A stretch of 64,000 nucleotides of DNA from assembly GCA_021730985.1 (NCBI GenBank), contig JAKFYI010000010.1, forward strand, positions 50,154 to 114,153. The letters run 5' to 3'. The notes beneath the pieces are model-generated. The model searched no databases and was not told the origin of the DNA. It worked only from the letters and a program-made list of their open reading frames with translations. Source of the stretch: Hyphomicrobiales bacterium (GTDB lineage Bacteria; Pseudomonadota; Alphaproteobacteria; Rhizobiales; Xanthobacteraceae). Both the position numbers and the translations under genes were made by a program. This document shows, in pieces, positions 1 to 8,973 of this stretch; position 1 is the first letter of the stretch; the number at the start of each line of letters is the position of its first letter.

Positions 1-360
1 GGTGATCGGCCCGATCATCCGCCAGCCGCCGCCGGCCACGGCGTCGCCGTAGCCGAGCGCGGTGTAGTTCTCGAATGCGAACTCGAAATAGCCGCCGGTG
101 AACTGCGCCGTGCCGGTCTGCTGGATGGGGAAGCCGGCCCGGCTGTAGAACGCCGCCCACACGCCGACTTCGGTGACATGCGCGATCATCAGCACGAGCA
201 TGGTGATGGACAGCAGCGCGACCAGCCGCGCGAACGCATGAAGGTGGCCGGTGCGGTGTGCGGTGTGGCGAGTCACCACCACGACCAGCGCGGTCATCAG
301 CGCGTGGATGCCGAAGTTGACGACGCTGACGAGGCCGCCCAGCAGAAGGAGGGTGAACAT
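1..360 (-). CDS. Two-TM potassium-channel-like protein (3' end beyond window)
   Basis: The first 120 residues of an integral membrane protein are present, and the stop lies outside the window. An N-terminal hydrophobic helix starts at the initiator and a second spans about residues 50-70. Near residues 103-110 the frame contains TALGYGD, the TxGYGD-type selectivity filter of potassium channels, preceded by an aromatic pore-helix-like segment. This fits the small Ion_trans_2 family, which forms tetrameric channels in the inner membrane. The ATG at 358-360 is preceded by a GGAG-like ribosome site. The gene diverges from the dehydratase gene across 83 bases. Actual ion selectivity is inferred from the filter motif alone. 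Confidence 0.8.
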   Translation of the reverse strand, partial: MFTLLLLGGLVSVVNFGIHALMTALVVVVTRHTAHRTGHLHAFARLVALLSITMLVLMIAHVTEVGVWAAFYSRAGFPIQQTGTAQFTGGYFEFAFENYTALGYGDAVAGGGWRMIGPIT

Positions 361-443
361 GGTAGGACGCGCTCCCTTGCGCGCTGGCTGCAGTTCAGCC
401 CATCCTCGCGTTGAAATCAAACTGGGCCAATCGGGATAGCAGC

Positions 444-2258
444 ATGGCGAAGAAATCCAAGACCTCTGCTCCTCGCGGCAAGTCACTTCGTTCCCAACTC
501 TGGTTCGACAATCCCGAGAACCCGGGCATGACCGCGCTCTATCTCGAGCGCTATCTCAACTTCGGACTGACCAGCAAGGAACTGCGCTCCGGCAAACCGA
601 TCGTCGGCATCGCGCAAACCGGCTCGGACCTGTCGCCCTGCAACCGCCATCACATCGAGCTGGCGCATCGCGTGCGCGAGGGCATCCGCTCGGCCGGCGG
701 CATCGCGTTCGAATTCCCGATGCACCCGATCCAGGAAACCGGCAAGCGGCCGACGGCCGCGCTCGACCGCAACCTCGCCTACCTCGGCCTGGTCGAGGTG
801 CTGTACGGCTATCCGCTCGACGGCGTGGTGCTGATGACCGGCTGCGACAAGACCACACCGGCCTGCCTGATGGCGGCCGCCACCGTGAACCTCCCCGCCA
901 TCGTTCTGTCCGGCGGGCCGATGCTGAACGGCTGGTGGAAGGGCGAACGCTGTGGCTCCGGCATGGCGGTGTGGAAGGCGCGCGAGGAGCTCGCAGCCGG
1001 CCGGATCGGCGACCAGGAATTTCTGGAGATCGCCTCGGCGTCGGCACCATCGGCCGGTCACTGCAACACCATGGGCACCGCCTCGACCATGAACGCGCTG
1101 GCCGAGGCGCTCGGCATGTCGCTGCCGGGCTGCGCCGCGATCCCGGCGCCCTACCGCGAGCGCGGCCAGATGGCCTACGAGACCGGCGTACGCGCGGTCG
1201 AGATCGTGCACGAGGACTTGAAGCCCTCCGACATCCTCACCCGCAAGGCGTTCGAGAACACCATCATCGCCAATTCGGCGATCGGCGGTTCGACCAACGC
1301 ACCGGTTCACATCAACGCCATCGCGCGGCATATCGGCGTCAATCTCACGATCGAGGACTGGGAGAAGCACGGCTACGACGTGCCGCTCCTGGTCAATATG
1401 CAGCCGGCGGGGAAATATCTCGGTGAGGAATACTTCCGCGCCGGCGGCCTGCCGGCCGTGATGCACGAGCTGATGAAGGCAAAGCGCATCCACGCCGACG
1501 CGCTCACTATCAACGGCAAGACGATGGGGGAGAACGTCAAGCGTACCCAATCGCAGGATGCCGATGTGATCCAGCCCTACGGCAAACCGATGAAGAAGCA
1601 GGCTGGCTTCCTGGTGCTCAAGGGCAACCTGTTCGACAGCGCCATCATGAAGACCAGCGTGATCTCGGAGGATTTTCACAAGCGCTATCTGTCCAACCCG
1701 AAGGACAAGAATGCGTTCGAGGGCCGCGCCGTGGTGTTCGACGGGCCGGAGGATTATCACCACCGCATCGACGACCCGTCCTTGAAGATCGACCAGAACA
1801 CCATGCTGTTCGTGCGCGGCGTCGGCGCGATCGGCTATCCGGGCTCGGCCGAAGTGGTGAACATGCAGCCGCCGGCGGCGCTGATCAAAAAGGGCATCAT
1901 GTCGCTGCCGTGCATCGGCGACGGTCGGCAGTCCGGCACGTCGGGTTCGCCGTCGATCCTCAACGCATCGCCGGAAGCAGCAGCAGGCGGCGGACTGGCA
2001 CTGCTCAAGACCGGCGACCGGGTACGGATCGATCTCAACAAGGGCAGCGCGGATATCCTGATCTCGAAGGCCGAGCTCGACCAGCGCCGCGCCGCGCTGC
2101 AAAAGCGCGGCGGCTACCGGTATCCGGCCAGCCAGACGCCGTGGCAGGAGATCCAGCGCGGCATGGTGGACCAGCTCGCCGACGGCATGGTGCTGAAACC
2201 GGCGGTGAAGTATCAGCGCGTCGCGCAGCGCGGCGGCGTGCCCAGGGACAATCATTGA
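444..2258 (+). CDS. IlvD/Edd-family sugar-acid dehydratase (L-arabinonate/D-xylonate dehydratase-like)
   Basis: A 604-residue dehydratase of the IlvD/Edd family, which removes water from polyhydroxy acids to give 2-keto-3-deoxy acids using a [2Fe-2S] cluster and Mg2+. Cysteines 66, 134 and 207 and Lys136 sit exactly seven residues later than the cluster cysteines and carbamylated lysine that I recall for the Rhizobium L-arabinonate dehydratase. An SGTSGS motif near residue 490 would carry the catalytic serine. This fits the pentonate branch better than the branched-chain amino acid IlvD. The ATG at 444 is preferred over an upstream TTG because the family-like sequence starts just after it. 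A TRAP transporter follows 90 bases downstream, suggesting uptake of the substrate acid. The precise substrate is not resolved. Confidence 0.85.
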   Translation: MAKKSKTSAPRGKSLRSQLWFDNPENPGMTALYLERYLNFGLTSKELRSGKPIVGIAQTGSDLSPCNRHHIELAHRVREGIRSAGGIAFEFPMHPIQETGKRPTAALDRNLAYLGLVEVLYGYPLDGVVLMTGCDKTTPACLMAAATVNLPAIVLSGGPMLNGWWKGERCGSGMAVWKAREELAAGRIGDQEFLEIASASAPSAGHCNTMGTASTMNALAEALGMSLPGCAAIPAPYRERGQMAYETGVRAVEIVHEDLKPSDILTRKAFENTIIANSAIGGSTNAPVHINAIARHIGVNLTIEDWEKHGYDVPLLVNMQPAGKYLGEEYFRAGGLPAVMHELMKAKRIHADALTINGKTMGENVKRTQSQDADVIQPYGKPMKKQAGFLVLKGNLFDSAIMKTSVISEDFHKRYLSNPKDKNAFEGRAVVFDGPEDYHHRIDDPSLKIDQNTMLFVRGVGAIGYPGSAEVVNMQPPAALIKKGIMSLPCIGDGRQSGTSGSPSILNASPEAAAGGGLALLKTGDRVRIDLNKGSADILISKAELDQRRAALQKRGGYRYPASQTPWQEIQRGMVDQLADGMVLKPAVKYQRVAQRGGVPRDNH

Positions 2259-2348
2259 CCGAGCGCCGCTGTTGACTCCACCCGCGCCAATTGGGGATGC
2301 TGCCCACCACAAGAAAGAAGCCGCCAACCGCGGCAGGGGAGGAATACG

Positions 2349-3419
2349 ATGACCATTCGCACATGGATCAAGACGCTTGCCTGCGCGGCGATTGTGGCTT
2401 CCGCCACTTCGGCGGGCGCCCAGGAAACCATTCGGCTGCGCATCGCTTCGGGCCATCCGCCCGCGAACACCTACGTCAACTTGATGCAAAACTTCTTCGT
2501 GCCGGAGGTGACCAAACGCGTCGCCGCCAAGACCAAATACAAGGTCGAGTTCGTCGAGGGCTATGGCGGTGCGATGGTGAAGGTTGCCGACACGCTCGAA
2601 GGCGTGCAATCCGGCATCATCGACATCGGCGGCTTCTGCTTCTGCTTCGAGCCGTCCAACCTGCCGCTGCACGCGTTCCAGGTCATGCTGCCGTTCGGCA
2701 CGATGGACCCGGAAACCAGTCTGAAGGTCGCGCGCGCCGTGTACGACAAGGTGCCGTACATGTCGAAAGTGTTCGAGGACAAGTTCCGCCAGAAGCTGAT
2801 CGCGCTGATCGCGGACAACGGCTACAACCTCGGCACCAACTTCGAATGGAATTCGGTCTCCGATATCAAGGGCCAGAAGATCGCGGGCGCGGGCCTCAAC
2901 CTGAAATGGCTGGAGTTCGCAGGCGCGACGCCGGTGCAATCATCGCTGCCGGACGCCTACACGTCGATGCAAACCGGCGTCTACAACGGCTGGATTATGT
3001 TCCCGTCGGCCTGGGTGAACTTCAAATTGTATGAAGTCGGCAAGCACTACACGGAGATCGGTTTTGGCGCGATCACCTGGCACGGCCTGACGGTCAACGC
3101 CGCACGCTGGAACCGGCTGCCAAAGGAAGTGCAGGACGTCATCCTGGAAGTCGCCAAGGAGTATGAGGCGAAGACCGGCTCGGTGAATAAAGAGAACTAT
3201 CCGAAGCAGATCGGAGAACTCAAGAAGCATGGCGTCAATGTGAAGGCCGTGCCCGACAAGGTGAAGCAGGACTGGGCCAATTCGCTCGCCAAGTGGCCGG
3301 CCGAGAAGGCCAAGGAGCTCGATGCCGCCGGCTTGCCCGGCTCACAGGTGCTCGATATCGCGCTCAAGGCGGCGGAAGACAACGGCCACAAGTGGCCGCT
3401 GCGCTATAACCTGAAGTAA
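2349..3419 (+). CDS. dctP: TRAP transporter solute-binding protein, DctP family
   Basis: A 356-residue periplasmic receptor of a TRAP transporter. A Sec signal peptide covers about residues 1-25 and ends at AGAQE. The mature part has the DctP-type pattern, including the ligand-pocket segment around NGWIMFPSAWVNF near residues 214-226. A strong AGGGGAGG ribosome site lies just before the ATG. It is followed by dctQ and dctM on the same strand, making a complete tripartite importer powered by a sodium or proton gradient. The sugar-acid dehydratase immediately upstream suggests an aldonic or related organic acid ligand, which is inference from context. Confidence 0.93.
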   Translation: MTIRTWIKTLACAAIVASATSAGAQETIRLRIASGHPPANTYVNLMQNFFVPEVTKRVAAKTKYKVEFVEGYGGAMVKVADTLEGVQSGIIDIGGFCFCFEPSNLPLHAFQVMLPFGTMDPETSLKVARAVYDKVPYMSKVFEDKFRQKLIALIADNGYNLGTNFEWNSVSDIKGQKIAGAGLNLKWLEFAGATPVQSSLPDAYTSMQTGVYNGWIMFPSAWVNFKLYEVGKHYTEIGFGAITWHGLTVNAARWNRLPKEVQDVILEVAKEYEAKTGSVNKENYPKQIGELKKHGVNVKAVPDKVKQDWANSLAKWPAEKAKELDAAGLPGSQVLDIALKAAEDNGHKWPLRYNLK

Positions 3420-3425
3420 TCAGGA

Positions 3426-3460
3426 GCGCGGACGGGGCGATTTCAACGCCTCGTCCGCGC
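3426..3460 (+). promoter_or_regulatory. Stem-loop between dctP and dctQ
   Basis: Two 14-base arms (3426-3439 and 3447-3460) pair with a single G-T wobble around a 7-base loop. There is no T-run after the stem. Hairpins in this position often make the binding-protein transcript more abundant or stable than the membrane-subunit part. That role is inferred. Confidence 0.6.
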
Positions 3461-3484
3461 GTCTCTCACTCGTGAAGGCTCCTC

Positions 3485-4018
3485 GTGCACGGAATCGAAG
3501 CGCTCAACGCCTGGGCGGTCCGGCTGCTGCTGGCCGCCGCCGCCGTGCTCATTTTCATGCTCGGTTTCCTGGTTTGCGCCGACATTTTCGGCCGGGCGAT
3601 TTTCAATTCGCCGGTGAAGGGCACGCCCGAAATCGTCTCGATGTCGATCGTCATCATCTGCTTTCTGCTCGCAGGCTACTCGGTGCAGAGCAACAGCATG
3701 ATCTCGACCGACGTGTTCTCCAGCATGTTCGGCGTGCGCGGACAGGCGGCGGCCAATCTGCTCTCCGCCATCCTCGGCATCATGTTTTTCGGCTTCATCG
3801 TCTGGGGCAGCTATGAGCCGATGCTGCACGCCGTCGCCAGCGGCGAATATGAGGGCGAAGGCGCGCTGCGGGTGCCGGTCTGGCCGGCACGGCTCGTGGT
3901 CTTGGTTGGCTCCTTCCTGGTTGTGGTGAGCTATGCGCTCTATGGCGCCGTCGCCTTCAAGGCACTGATATCCGGCCGCGCCGCGGACGACATCGCGCCG
4001 CCCGCGCCTCTGGCCTGA
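3485..4018 (+). CDS. dctQ: TRAP transporter small membrane subunit, DctQ family
   Basis: A 177-residue protein with four predicted membrane helices (roughly residues 12-35, 50-70, 90-112 and 137-160), the architecture of the small TRAP subunit that partners DctM in the inner membrane. It starts with GTG at 3485, 65 bases after dctP and beyond an intercistronic hairpin. An arginine (AIFNSPVKG region) follows the first helix, as is common in this family. DctM starts 12 bases after its stop, so the three subunits should be co-transcribed. Confidence 0.9.
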   Translation: MHGIEALNAWAVRLLLAAAAVLIFMLGFLVCADIFGRAIFNSPVKGTPEIVSMSIVIICFLLAGYSVQSNSMISTDVFSSMFGVRGQAAANLLSAILGIMFFGFIVWGSYEPMLHAVASGEYEGEGALRVPVWPARLVVLVGSFLVVVSYALYGAVAFKALISGRAADDIAPPAPLA

Positions 4019-4030
4019 AGGTAGGCAACA

Positions 4031-5398
4031 GTGCTCGGCCATTTCGACATGATCGCAATCGTGGTGGTGCTGCTCGGCCTGGTGTTTGCCGGCACGCATA
4101 TCGCCATCGCACTCGGCATCACCGCCGCGCTTGGCCTCTATCTGATGACAGGCGACATCGAGGTGGTTCGCAACTTCACCGCCAACACCGCCTATGAGGC
4201 GTTGCGCGACTACGTGTTCGCGGTGATCCCGCTGTTCATGCTGATGGGCGACTTTCTGGCAAAATGCGGCGCGGCCCGCGACCTTTACGCGCTCGGCAAC
4301 CGCGCCAGCAAATGGCTGCCCGGCCGGCTCGCCGCCGCAACCATCGTTGCCAATGCGCTGTTCGGCTTCGTCACCGGCGTGAGCATCGCGGCCGCGGCGG
4401 CGTTCTCGCGCATCGCTTATCCCGAGATGCGGCGCTTCGGCTACCGCCCGGATTTTGCGCTCGGCTGCGTGGCCGGCAGCGCCTGCCTCGGCATGCTGAT
4501 TCCGCCCTCGGTGCTGATGATCGTCTGGGCGGTGCTGACCGAATTGTCGATCGGCAAGCTGTTCCTCGCCGGCGTCATTCCCGGCCTGCTCGCTGCGGGC
4601 GGCATGATCGTCTACGTCGTGATTGCGGCCAAGATCAATCCAGCACTGGTCGGCGAAACGCGCGACGGCCAGCCGATCCCCCGCCCGGCCGGCGCCGCGG
4701 CGGCGCCCACCACCGACGTAAGCGCCGAAGAATTCCGCAAGATGCTGTTCTCGACGATGTTGGTGATCGCGCTGATCCTCGGCACGCTCGGCTCGATCTG
4801 GCTCGGCTTGTGCACGCCGACCGAAGGCGCCGGCATCGGCGCAGTCGGCGCGCTGATCCTCGCGATGATCAAGGGCATCAATCTGCGCGAGGTTTGGCAG
4901 GTCGTGCTCGACGTCGGCCGCACGTCGGGGCCGCTGCTGCTGCTGTTGTTCTGCGCGCAACTCTACTCGCGCGTGCTGTCGATGACCGGCTTCACGGAAG
5001 CCGCCAAGGCGTTCCTCCTCAGCACCGGAGCCGGCCCGTGGGGCATCTTGCTGGTGATGGTGGCGATCTGGTTCGTACTCGGCTGCCTGATCGATTCGAT
5101 CTCGATCATCCTGCTGACCGTGCCCATCTTCGCGCCGATCGCGGTGGCACTCGGCTTCGACCCGCTCGCTTTCGCCATCATCGGCATCCTGGCGATCGAG
5201 ACCGGGCTGCTGACGCCGCCCTTCGGCATTCTGGTGTTCACGGTGAAGGCGGCTGTTCCCGATCGGACTGTGACACTGGGGGAAATCTTCCGCGGCTCGA
5301 TCCCCTACTGGATCGTGCTGCTCGCAGTCGTCGTGGCGATCGCGGTGTTCCCCCAGATCGCGACGTTCCTGCCGAACCTGGGCACCAAGGCCGGCTAG
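4031..5398 (+). CDS. dctM: TRAP transporter large permease subunit, DctM family
   Basis: A 455-residue, strongly hydrophobic protein with about 12 membrane helices and the family's typical length. It contains the characteristic PLFMLMGDF segment near residue 65, the GFVTGVSIAAAAAFSRI segment near 115, and the PPSVLMIVWAVL segment near 160. It forms the ion-coupled translocation channel of the transporter encoded with the two preceding genes. The start is a GTG at 4031. Its TAG stop shares the four bases CTAG with the stop of the convergent gene on the other strand, so the two coding regions overlap by four bases. Confidence 0.93.
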   Translation: MLGHFDMIAIVVVLLGLVFAGTHIAIALGITAALGLYLMTGDIEVVRNFTANTAYEALRDYVFAVIPLFMLMGDFLAKCGAARDLYALGNRASKWLPGRLAAATIVANALFGFVTGVSIAAAAAFSRIAYPEMRRFGYRPDFALGCVAGSACLGMLIPPSVLMIVWAVLTELSIGKLFLAGVIPGLLAAGGMIVYVVIAAKINPALVGETRDGQPIPRPAGAAAAPTTDVSAEEFRKMLFSTMLVIALILGTLGSIWLGLCTPTEGAGIGAVGALILAMIKGINLREVWQVVLDVGRTSGPLLLLLFCAQLYSRVLSMTGFTEAAKAFLLSTGAGPWGILLVMVAIWFVLGCLIDSISIILLTVPIFAPIAVALGFDPLAFAIIGILAIETGLLTPPFGILVFTVKAAVPDRTVTLGEIFRGSIPYWIVLLAVVVAIAVFPQIATFLPNLGTKAG

Positions 5399-6105
5399 GG
5401 CGCGACGTCCAACTCCTCGAGCCCGGCCTTGTCGAACGCCGCACGCACCACGCCGGATTTCTTCGCTTCCTCAAGAAATGCGCTGACATAAGCCAGCGCC
5501 TGCGGCCGGCCCTTCGGCACCGCGATCGCGATTCCGGTCTGCTGGAAGCCACCCTCGACGATGCGCGAGTCCGGCAGTTGCGCCACATAGGGAGGCAGCG
5601 AATCGCGCGACAGCGCGAACGCGTCGGCCTGCCCGCTCTTCATCAGCGCCATGGCATCGTCGATCGATGGCGCGGCCTGGATGGTGGTGTTCTTCAGCGA
5701 GCGCCCGGCGGCACGGATGGTCGTGGTGTTGGCGATGCCGACCACGCGCACGCCGGCGCGATCGACCTGCTCCACCTTGGCGATGCCGGACGCGCCGGTC
5801 ACCATGTAGGTGCTCTCGACCAGGAAATAGGCCGGGCCGAATTCGATCCGCTTGCGGCGCTCGTCGTCCATCGGCATGAACGATACATCGATGGTTCCGG
5901 ACTCCACCGCATCGGTGAGCTGTCCGGTGTTGGGCGCGACCATGAACTCCACCGGCACGCCGAGCTTTTGGCCGAGCGCGTTCGCCAGATCGGCGGTGAC
6001 GCCGCACGGCGAGCCGTCCGCGTCCTTCAGCACGAACAGCGGCGACGGCGCGGGGGCAAACGCAACGCCGGCCCGCAGCTTGCCGGTGGGGATGAGGTCT
6101 TTCAT
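5395..6105 (-). CDS. Family 3 solute-binding-like protein without signal peptide
   Basis: A 236-residue protein with the fold signature of family 3 (amino-acid ABC) binding proteins: a KLRAGV start, PCGVTADLANALGQKL near residue 33, a SGTIDVSFMP segment near 69 and a GIAIAVPKG segment near 190. No hydrophobic leader precedes the domain, and the upstream in-frame sequence runs into an intergenic palindrome rather than a signal peptide. It may therefore be cytoplasmic. Some enzymes, such as cyclohexadienyl dehydratase, share this fold. No ABC permease or ATPase gene is nearby. It lies downstream of the FMN dehydrogenase gene on the same strand and may share its transcript. Confidence 0.75.
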   Translation of the reverse strand: MKDLIPTGKLRAGVAFAPAPSPLFVLKDADGSPCGVTADLANALGQKLGVPVEFMVAPNTGQLTDAVESGTIDVSFMPMDDERRKRIEFGPAYFLVESTYMVTGASGIAKVEQVDRAGVRVVGIANTTTIRAAGRSLKNTTIQAAPSIDDAMALMKSGQADAFALSRDSLPPYVAQLPDSRIVEGGFQQTGIAIAVPKGRPQALAYVSAFLEEAKKSGVVRAAFDKAGLEELDVAP

Positions 6106-6143
6106 TTCATTGTCCTGCTGCGTTCGATGTCGCCAAACACACG

Positions 6144-6224
6144 ATTGTCGTCCCCGCGAAGGCGGGGACCCATTGGTCTGCGAATTCGCGGCCCGATAGA
6201 TCCCCGCTTTCGCGGGGATGACAA
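6144..6224. repeat. Interspersed palindromic repeat (GTCCCCGCGAAGGCGGGGAC type)
   Basis: Two inverted GC-rich arms, TCCCCGCGAAGGCGGGGA and TCCCCGCTTTCGCGGGGA, flank a spacer and end in matching GTCGT/ATGAC tips. Relatives of this element recur at 32081, 34470, 45051 and 49413 in this window. It sits between two same-strand genes. Confidence 0.7.
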
Positions 6225-6237
6225 CCGAGGACGCTGT

Positions 6238-7293
6238 TCACTTCGCCACCAAATCCGGCGTCGCGTCTTTCAGTGCCGGCGTCCCTGTGAGCTGCATCGC
6301 ACGCACCAATTCCTCGCGGAAGTGCTCCATCACCGTCTGCACGCCCGCCGCCCCGCTGACCGAAAGGCCCCACAGCGGCGGACGGCCGACCAGCACCGCG
6401 CGCGCGCCGAGCGCCAGCGCCTTGAGGATATCGGTGCCGCGCCGGATGCCGCCATCGACATAGACCTCGGCGTTGCGTCCCGCGGCGGCTGCGACCTCGG
6501 CGATCACCTCGGCGGTGGTGACGGTTGTATCGAGATGCCGGCCGCCGTGGTTCGACACCATGATTCCCTTCACGCCCACATCGACGCAGCGCGCCGCGTC
6601 GTCGCCGCGCAACACACCCTTCACCACGACCGGCAGCGGGCAGCGCTTCACCAGCCATTCCAGGTCGCGGAACGTGGTCGGGAACATCACGATGCCCTTG
6701 CGGGCCGGATCGTAGGCGGTGCGCGCCACCGGCTGGCCGACCATGTTGACGCTTCGGACGTCGTCGCGCGCGATCACCGGCGTGCGATAGCCGCGCGGGC
6801 TCCAGCCCGGCACCGGCTGGTCCACCGTAAGCACCAGCGCCTTGAAGCCCGCGGCAGCGCAACGGTCGAGCAGCGCCCCGGTGTGCTCGCGATCGGGCTG
6901 CATGTAGAGCTGGAACCATTGCGGCGCGCCGCCACCGGCCTTCGCGACCGCCTCGACCGTGTTCATGCCGCTGGTGGACATCACGTAGAGCACGCCGGCC
7001 GCGGCCGCGCCGCGCGCGGTGGCCAGTTCGCCCTCGGCGTGGAACAGGTTGTGCCGGCCGGTCGGCGCCACCATCACCGGCGAGTTCACCCGCGTGCCGA
7101 GCAGGGTGACGCCGGTGTCGATGTTGACGATGTCACGCAGCATGCGGGGGCGCAGCTTCAGCCTGCGCCAGGCGGTGACGTTGTCCTTCGCGGTGATTTC
7201 ATCGTCGGATCCGGTGTCGCAGAACACCCAGGACGCCGGCGGCATCACACGTCGCGCCTGCTGCTCCAGCGCATCGAGGTCCACGCAATCCAC
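6238..7293 (-). CDS. FMN-dependent alpha-hydroxy-acid dehydrogenase/oxidase
   Basis: A 351-residue TIM-barrel flavoenzyme of the lactate/glycolate oxidase family, which oxidises 2-hydroxy acids to 2-keto acids. Visible hallmarks are APTGRHNLFH near residue 75, the lysine-containing PVVVKGVLRGDDA segment, the SNHGGRHLD motif near residue 250 carrying the catalytic histidine and substrate-binding arginine, and the FMN phosphate-binding stretch DGGIRRGTDILKAL near 280. It has no membrane anchor and probably acts in the cytoplasm. It diverges from the PEP mutase-family gene across 118 bases. Substrate is unknown; the context of sugar-acid enzymes suggests a hydroxy acid arising in that pathway. 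Confidence 0.9.
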   Translation of the reverse strand: MDCVDLDALEQQARRVMPPASWVFCDTGSDDEITAKDNVTAWRRLKLRPRMLRDIVNIDTGVTLLGTRVNSPVMVAPTGRHNLFHAEGELATARGAAAAGVLYVMSTSGMNTVEAVAKAGGGAPQWFQLYMQPDREHTGALLDRCAAAGFKALVLTVDQPVPGWSPRGYRTPVIARDDVRSVNMVGQPVARTAYDPARKGIVMFPTTFRDLEWLVKRCPLPVVVKGVLRGDDAARCVDVGVKGIMVSNHGGRHLDTTVTTAEVIAEVAAAAGRNAEVYVDGGIRRGTDILKALALGARAVLVGRPPLWGLSVSGAAGVQTVMEHFREELVRAMQLTGTPALKDATPDLVAK

Positions 7294-7411
7294 GGCTATT
7301 CCTCCCCGGGCGTCCCATCACGCCCCGACATATCACCGATCAAGGAAATGCGCTGTCCCGGCGGTTGCCGCCGTGGCAGGCTCGGATGGTTCGTTCAGCA
7401 GCGAGTTTCCC

Positions 7412-8260
7412 ATGCCGCCCTCCCGTCCGTCCACCGCCGACAAGCGCCGCGCGTTCCGCGCGCTGCACGAGAGCGGCTGCTTCGTCATTCCCAATCCCTG
7501 GAACGTCGGCAGCGCCCGATACCTGGAAGGGCTGGGCTTCAAGGCTCTCGCCACCACCAGTTCGGGCCACGCGCATTCGCTGGGATATCCCGACGGCGCG
7601 CAATCCCTGGATGTGGTGCTGGCGCATTACAGCGAGATCGCCGACGCCACCGACGTTCCGCTGAACGCCGACTTCGAGGACGGCTTCGGCAAAACACCCG
7701 GCGAGATCGCGGCGAACGTGACCAAGTGCATCGCCACCGGGGTGGCCGGGCTTTCGATAGAGGACTCGCCGCAGAATTCGCCGGAGCCGCTGTACGGCTT
7801 CGACGAGGCTTTGGCGCGCGTGAAGGCGGCGCGGGCCGCGATCGACAAGGCCGGCGGCGACGTGGTGTTCACCGCGCGCAGCGAGGGCTTCATCCGCGGA
7901 CGCCCCGACATCGACGAGACGATCCGGCGCATCAAGGCGTTCGTCGCGGCCGGCGCCGACTGCATCTACACGCCGGGCATCAAGACCCGCGAGCACATCG
8001 AGGCGACGGTGAAGGCCGCCGCCCCGAAGGCGGTGAACTTCCTCAACAGCGGCTCGTTCGGCTTCACCGTAAGCGACCTCGCGGGCATGGGCGTGCGGCG
8101 CATCAGCGTCGGCGGCTCGCTGTCGCGCGTCGCCATGCACGCCTTCATCAAGACCGCGACCCAGATCTCCAACGAAGGAAAATTCGACGGCTTCGCCGAC
8201 CTGATCAGCAACGCCGAACTCAACAAATTCTTTGCCGCCGACCGCAAGAACCGCCCGTGA
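7412..8260 (+). CDS. Isocitrate lyase/PEP mutase-family protein
   Basis: A 282-residue alpha/beta-barrel protein of the isocitrate lyase / phosphoenolpyruvate mutase superfamily. The metal-binding acidic motif NADFEDGFG lies near residue 87, followed by SIEDS near 115 and ARSEGF near 150. The KKCGH-type catalytic cysteine loop of true (methyl)isocitrate lyases is not seen, so it belongs to the generic branch that cleaves or isomerises 2-keto-acid C-C or C-P bonds. The ATG at 7412 is chosen because homology begins there, although the frame is open further upstream. Its stop overlaps the start of the next gene as GTGA, indicating translational coupling. Confidence 0.85.
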   Translation: MPPSRPSTADKRRAFRALHESGCFVIPNPWNVGSARYLEGLGFKALATTSSGHAHSLGYPDGAQSLDVVLAHYSEIADATDVPLNADFEDGFGKTPGEIAANVTKCIATGVAGLSIEDSPQNSPEPLYGFDEALARVKAARAAIDKAGGDVVFTARSEGFIRGRPDIDETIRRIKAFVAAGADCIYTPGIKTREHIEATVKAAAPKAVNFLNSGSFGFTVSDLAGMGVRRISVGGSLSRVAMHAFIKTATQISNEGKFDGFADLISNAELNKFFAADRKNRP

Positions 8261-8973
8261 CCGCTCCCTCGGATATCGAGCCCGAGACCGGGCAGCCGGT
8301 TGGCCTGCCGGTTGCCGACCCGTCGCCCGGATCGCGGCCCGGACCGGTGACACTCGAAGGCCGTTACGGCCGCGTCGAGCGGTTGGCGCAGCATCACGAC
8401 AAGGATTTGTGGGAGGCGGTGAAGAGCGACGATACGCTCTGGACCTACATGTCGAGCTACGGGCCGTTCCCGGACTTTCCCGCATTCTCGAAGTGGATCG
8501 GCAGCCGCCCGCCCCTCGACGACCCCTATTCCTACGCCATCGTCGAGCCATCCGGCCGCGCCGCCGGCATCTTCACGCTGATGGAGATCAAGCCGGCGAC
8601 GCGCGTCATCGAGGTCGGGCATGTCGTGTACTCGCCGGCCCTGCAGCGCACGCGGCTGGGGACCGAGGCGCAATACCTGCTGGCGAAATACGTGTTCGAG
8701 ACGCTCGGCTATCGCCGCTACGAGTGGAAGTGCAATTCGCTCAATGCGCCGTCGCGGCGCGCGGCGCTGCGCTACGGTTTCGTGTTCGAGGGCACGCTGC
8801 GGCAGCACATGATCGCCAAGGGCCGCAATCGCGACACCGCGTATTTCTCGATGCTCGACAGCGAATGGCCGGCGCGCAAGCTCGCATTCGAGCGCTGGCT
8901 CACGCCGGACAACTTCGATGCCGAGGGAAGGCAGCGAACCAGCCTCGCCGTGCTGAACGGACAGACAAGCTGA
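8257..8973 (+). CDS. GNAT-family N-acetyltransferase (RimJ/RimL-like)
   Basis: A 238-residue acetyltransferase. The conserved core runs from about residue 110 to 200: a beta strand IEVGHVVYSP, the acetyl-CoA pyrophosphate-binding segment LQRTRLGTEAQYLL, the YEWKCNSLNAPSRRAALRYG helix and the FVFEGTLRQHMI strand typical of RimJ/RimL-like enzymes acting on protein or small-molecule amines. The first 35 residues are a proline-rich extension. The GTG start at 8257 overlaps the preceding stop by four bases, and its own TGA overlaps the following ATG by one base, so it is the middle member of a tightly coupled trio. The acceptor is unknown. Confidence 0.85.
   Translation: MTAPSDIEPETGQPVGLPVADPSPGSRPGPVTLEGRYGRVERLAQHHDKDLWEAVKSDDTLWTYMSSYGPFPDFPAFSKWIGSRPPLDDPYSYAIVEPSGRAAGIFTLMEIKPATRVIEVGHVVYSPALQRTRLGTEAQYLLAKYVFETLGYRRYEWKCNSLNAPSRRAALRYGFVFEGTLRQHMIAKGRNRDTAYFSMLDSEWPARKLAFERWLTPDNFDAEGRQRTSLAVLNGQTS

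Noticed and set aside
411..443. TTG start for the dehydratase gene
   Set aside because: The added residues have no conservation and the ATG at 444 leads directly into the family sequence.
483..2939. Open minus-strand frame of 818 codons across the dehydratase gene
   Set aside because: It is a shadow of the GC-rich coding strand: composition is Arg/Ala/His-rich with no family resemblance, while the opposite strand encodes a clear IlvD-family enzyme.
4264..8256. Very long open plus-strand frame reaching 8973
   Set aside because: Only the last part (8257-8973) is a recognisable acetyltransferase; the rest is an out-of-frame reading of dctM and antisense to two minus-strand genes.
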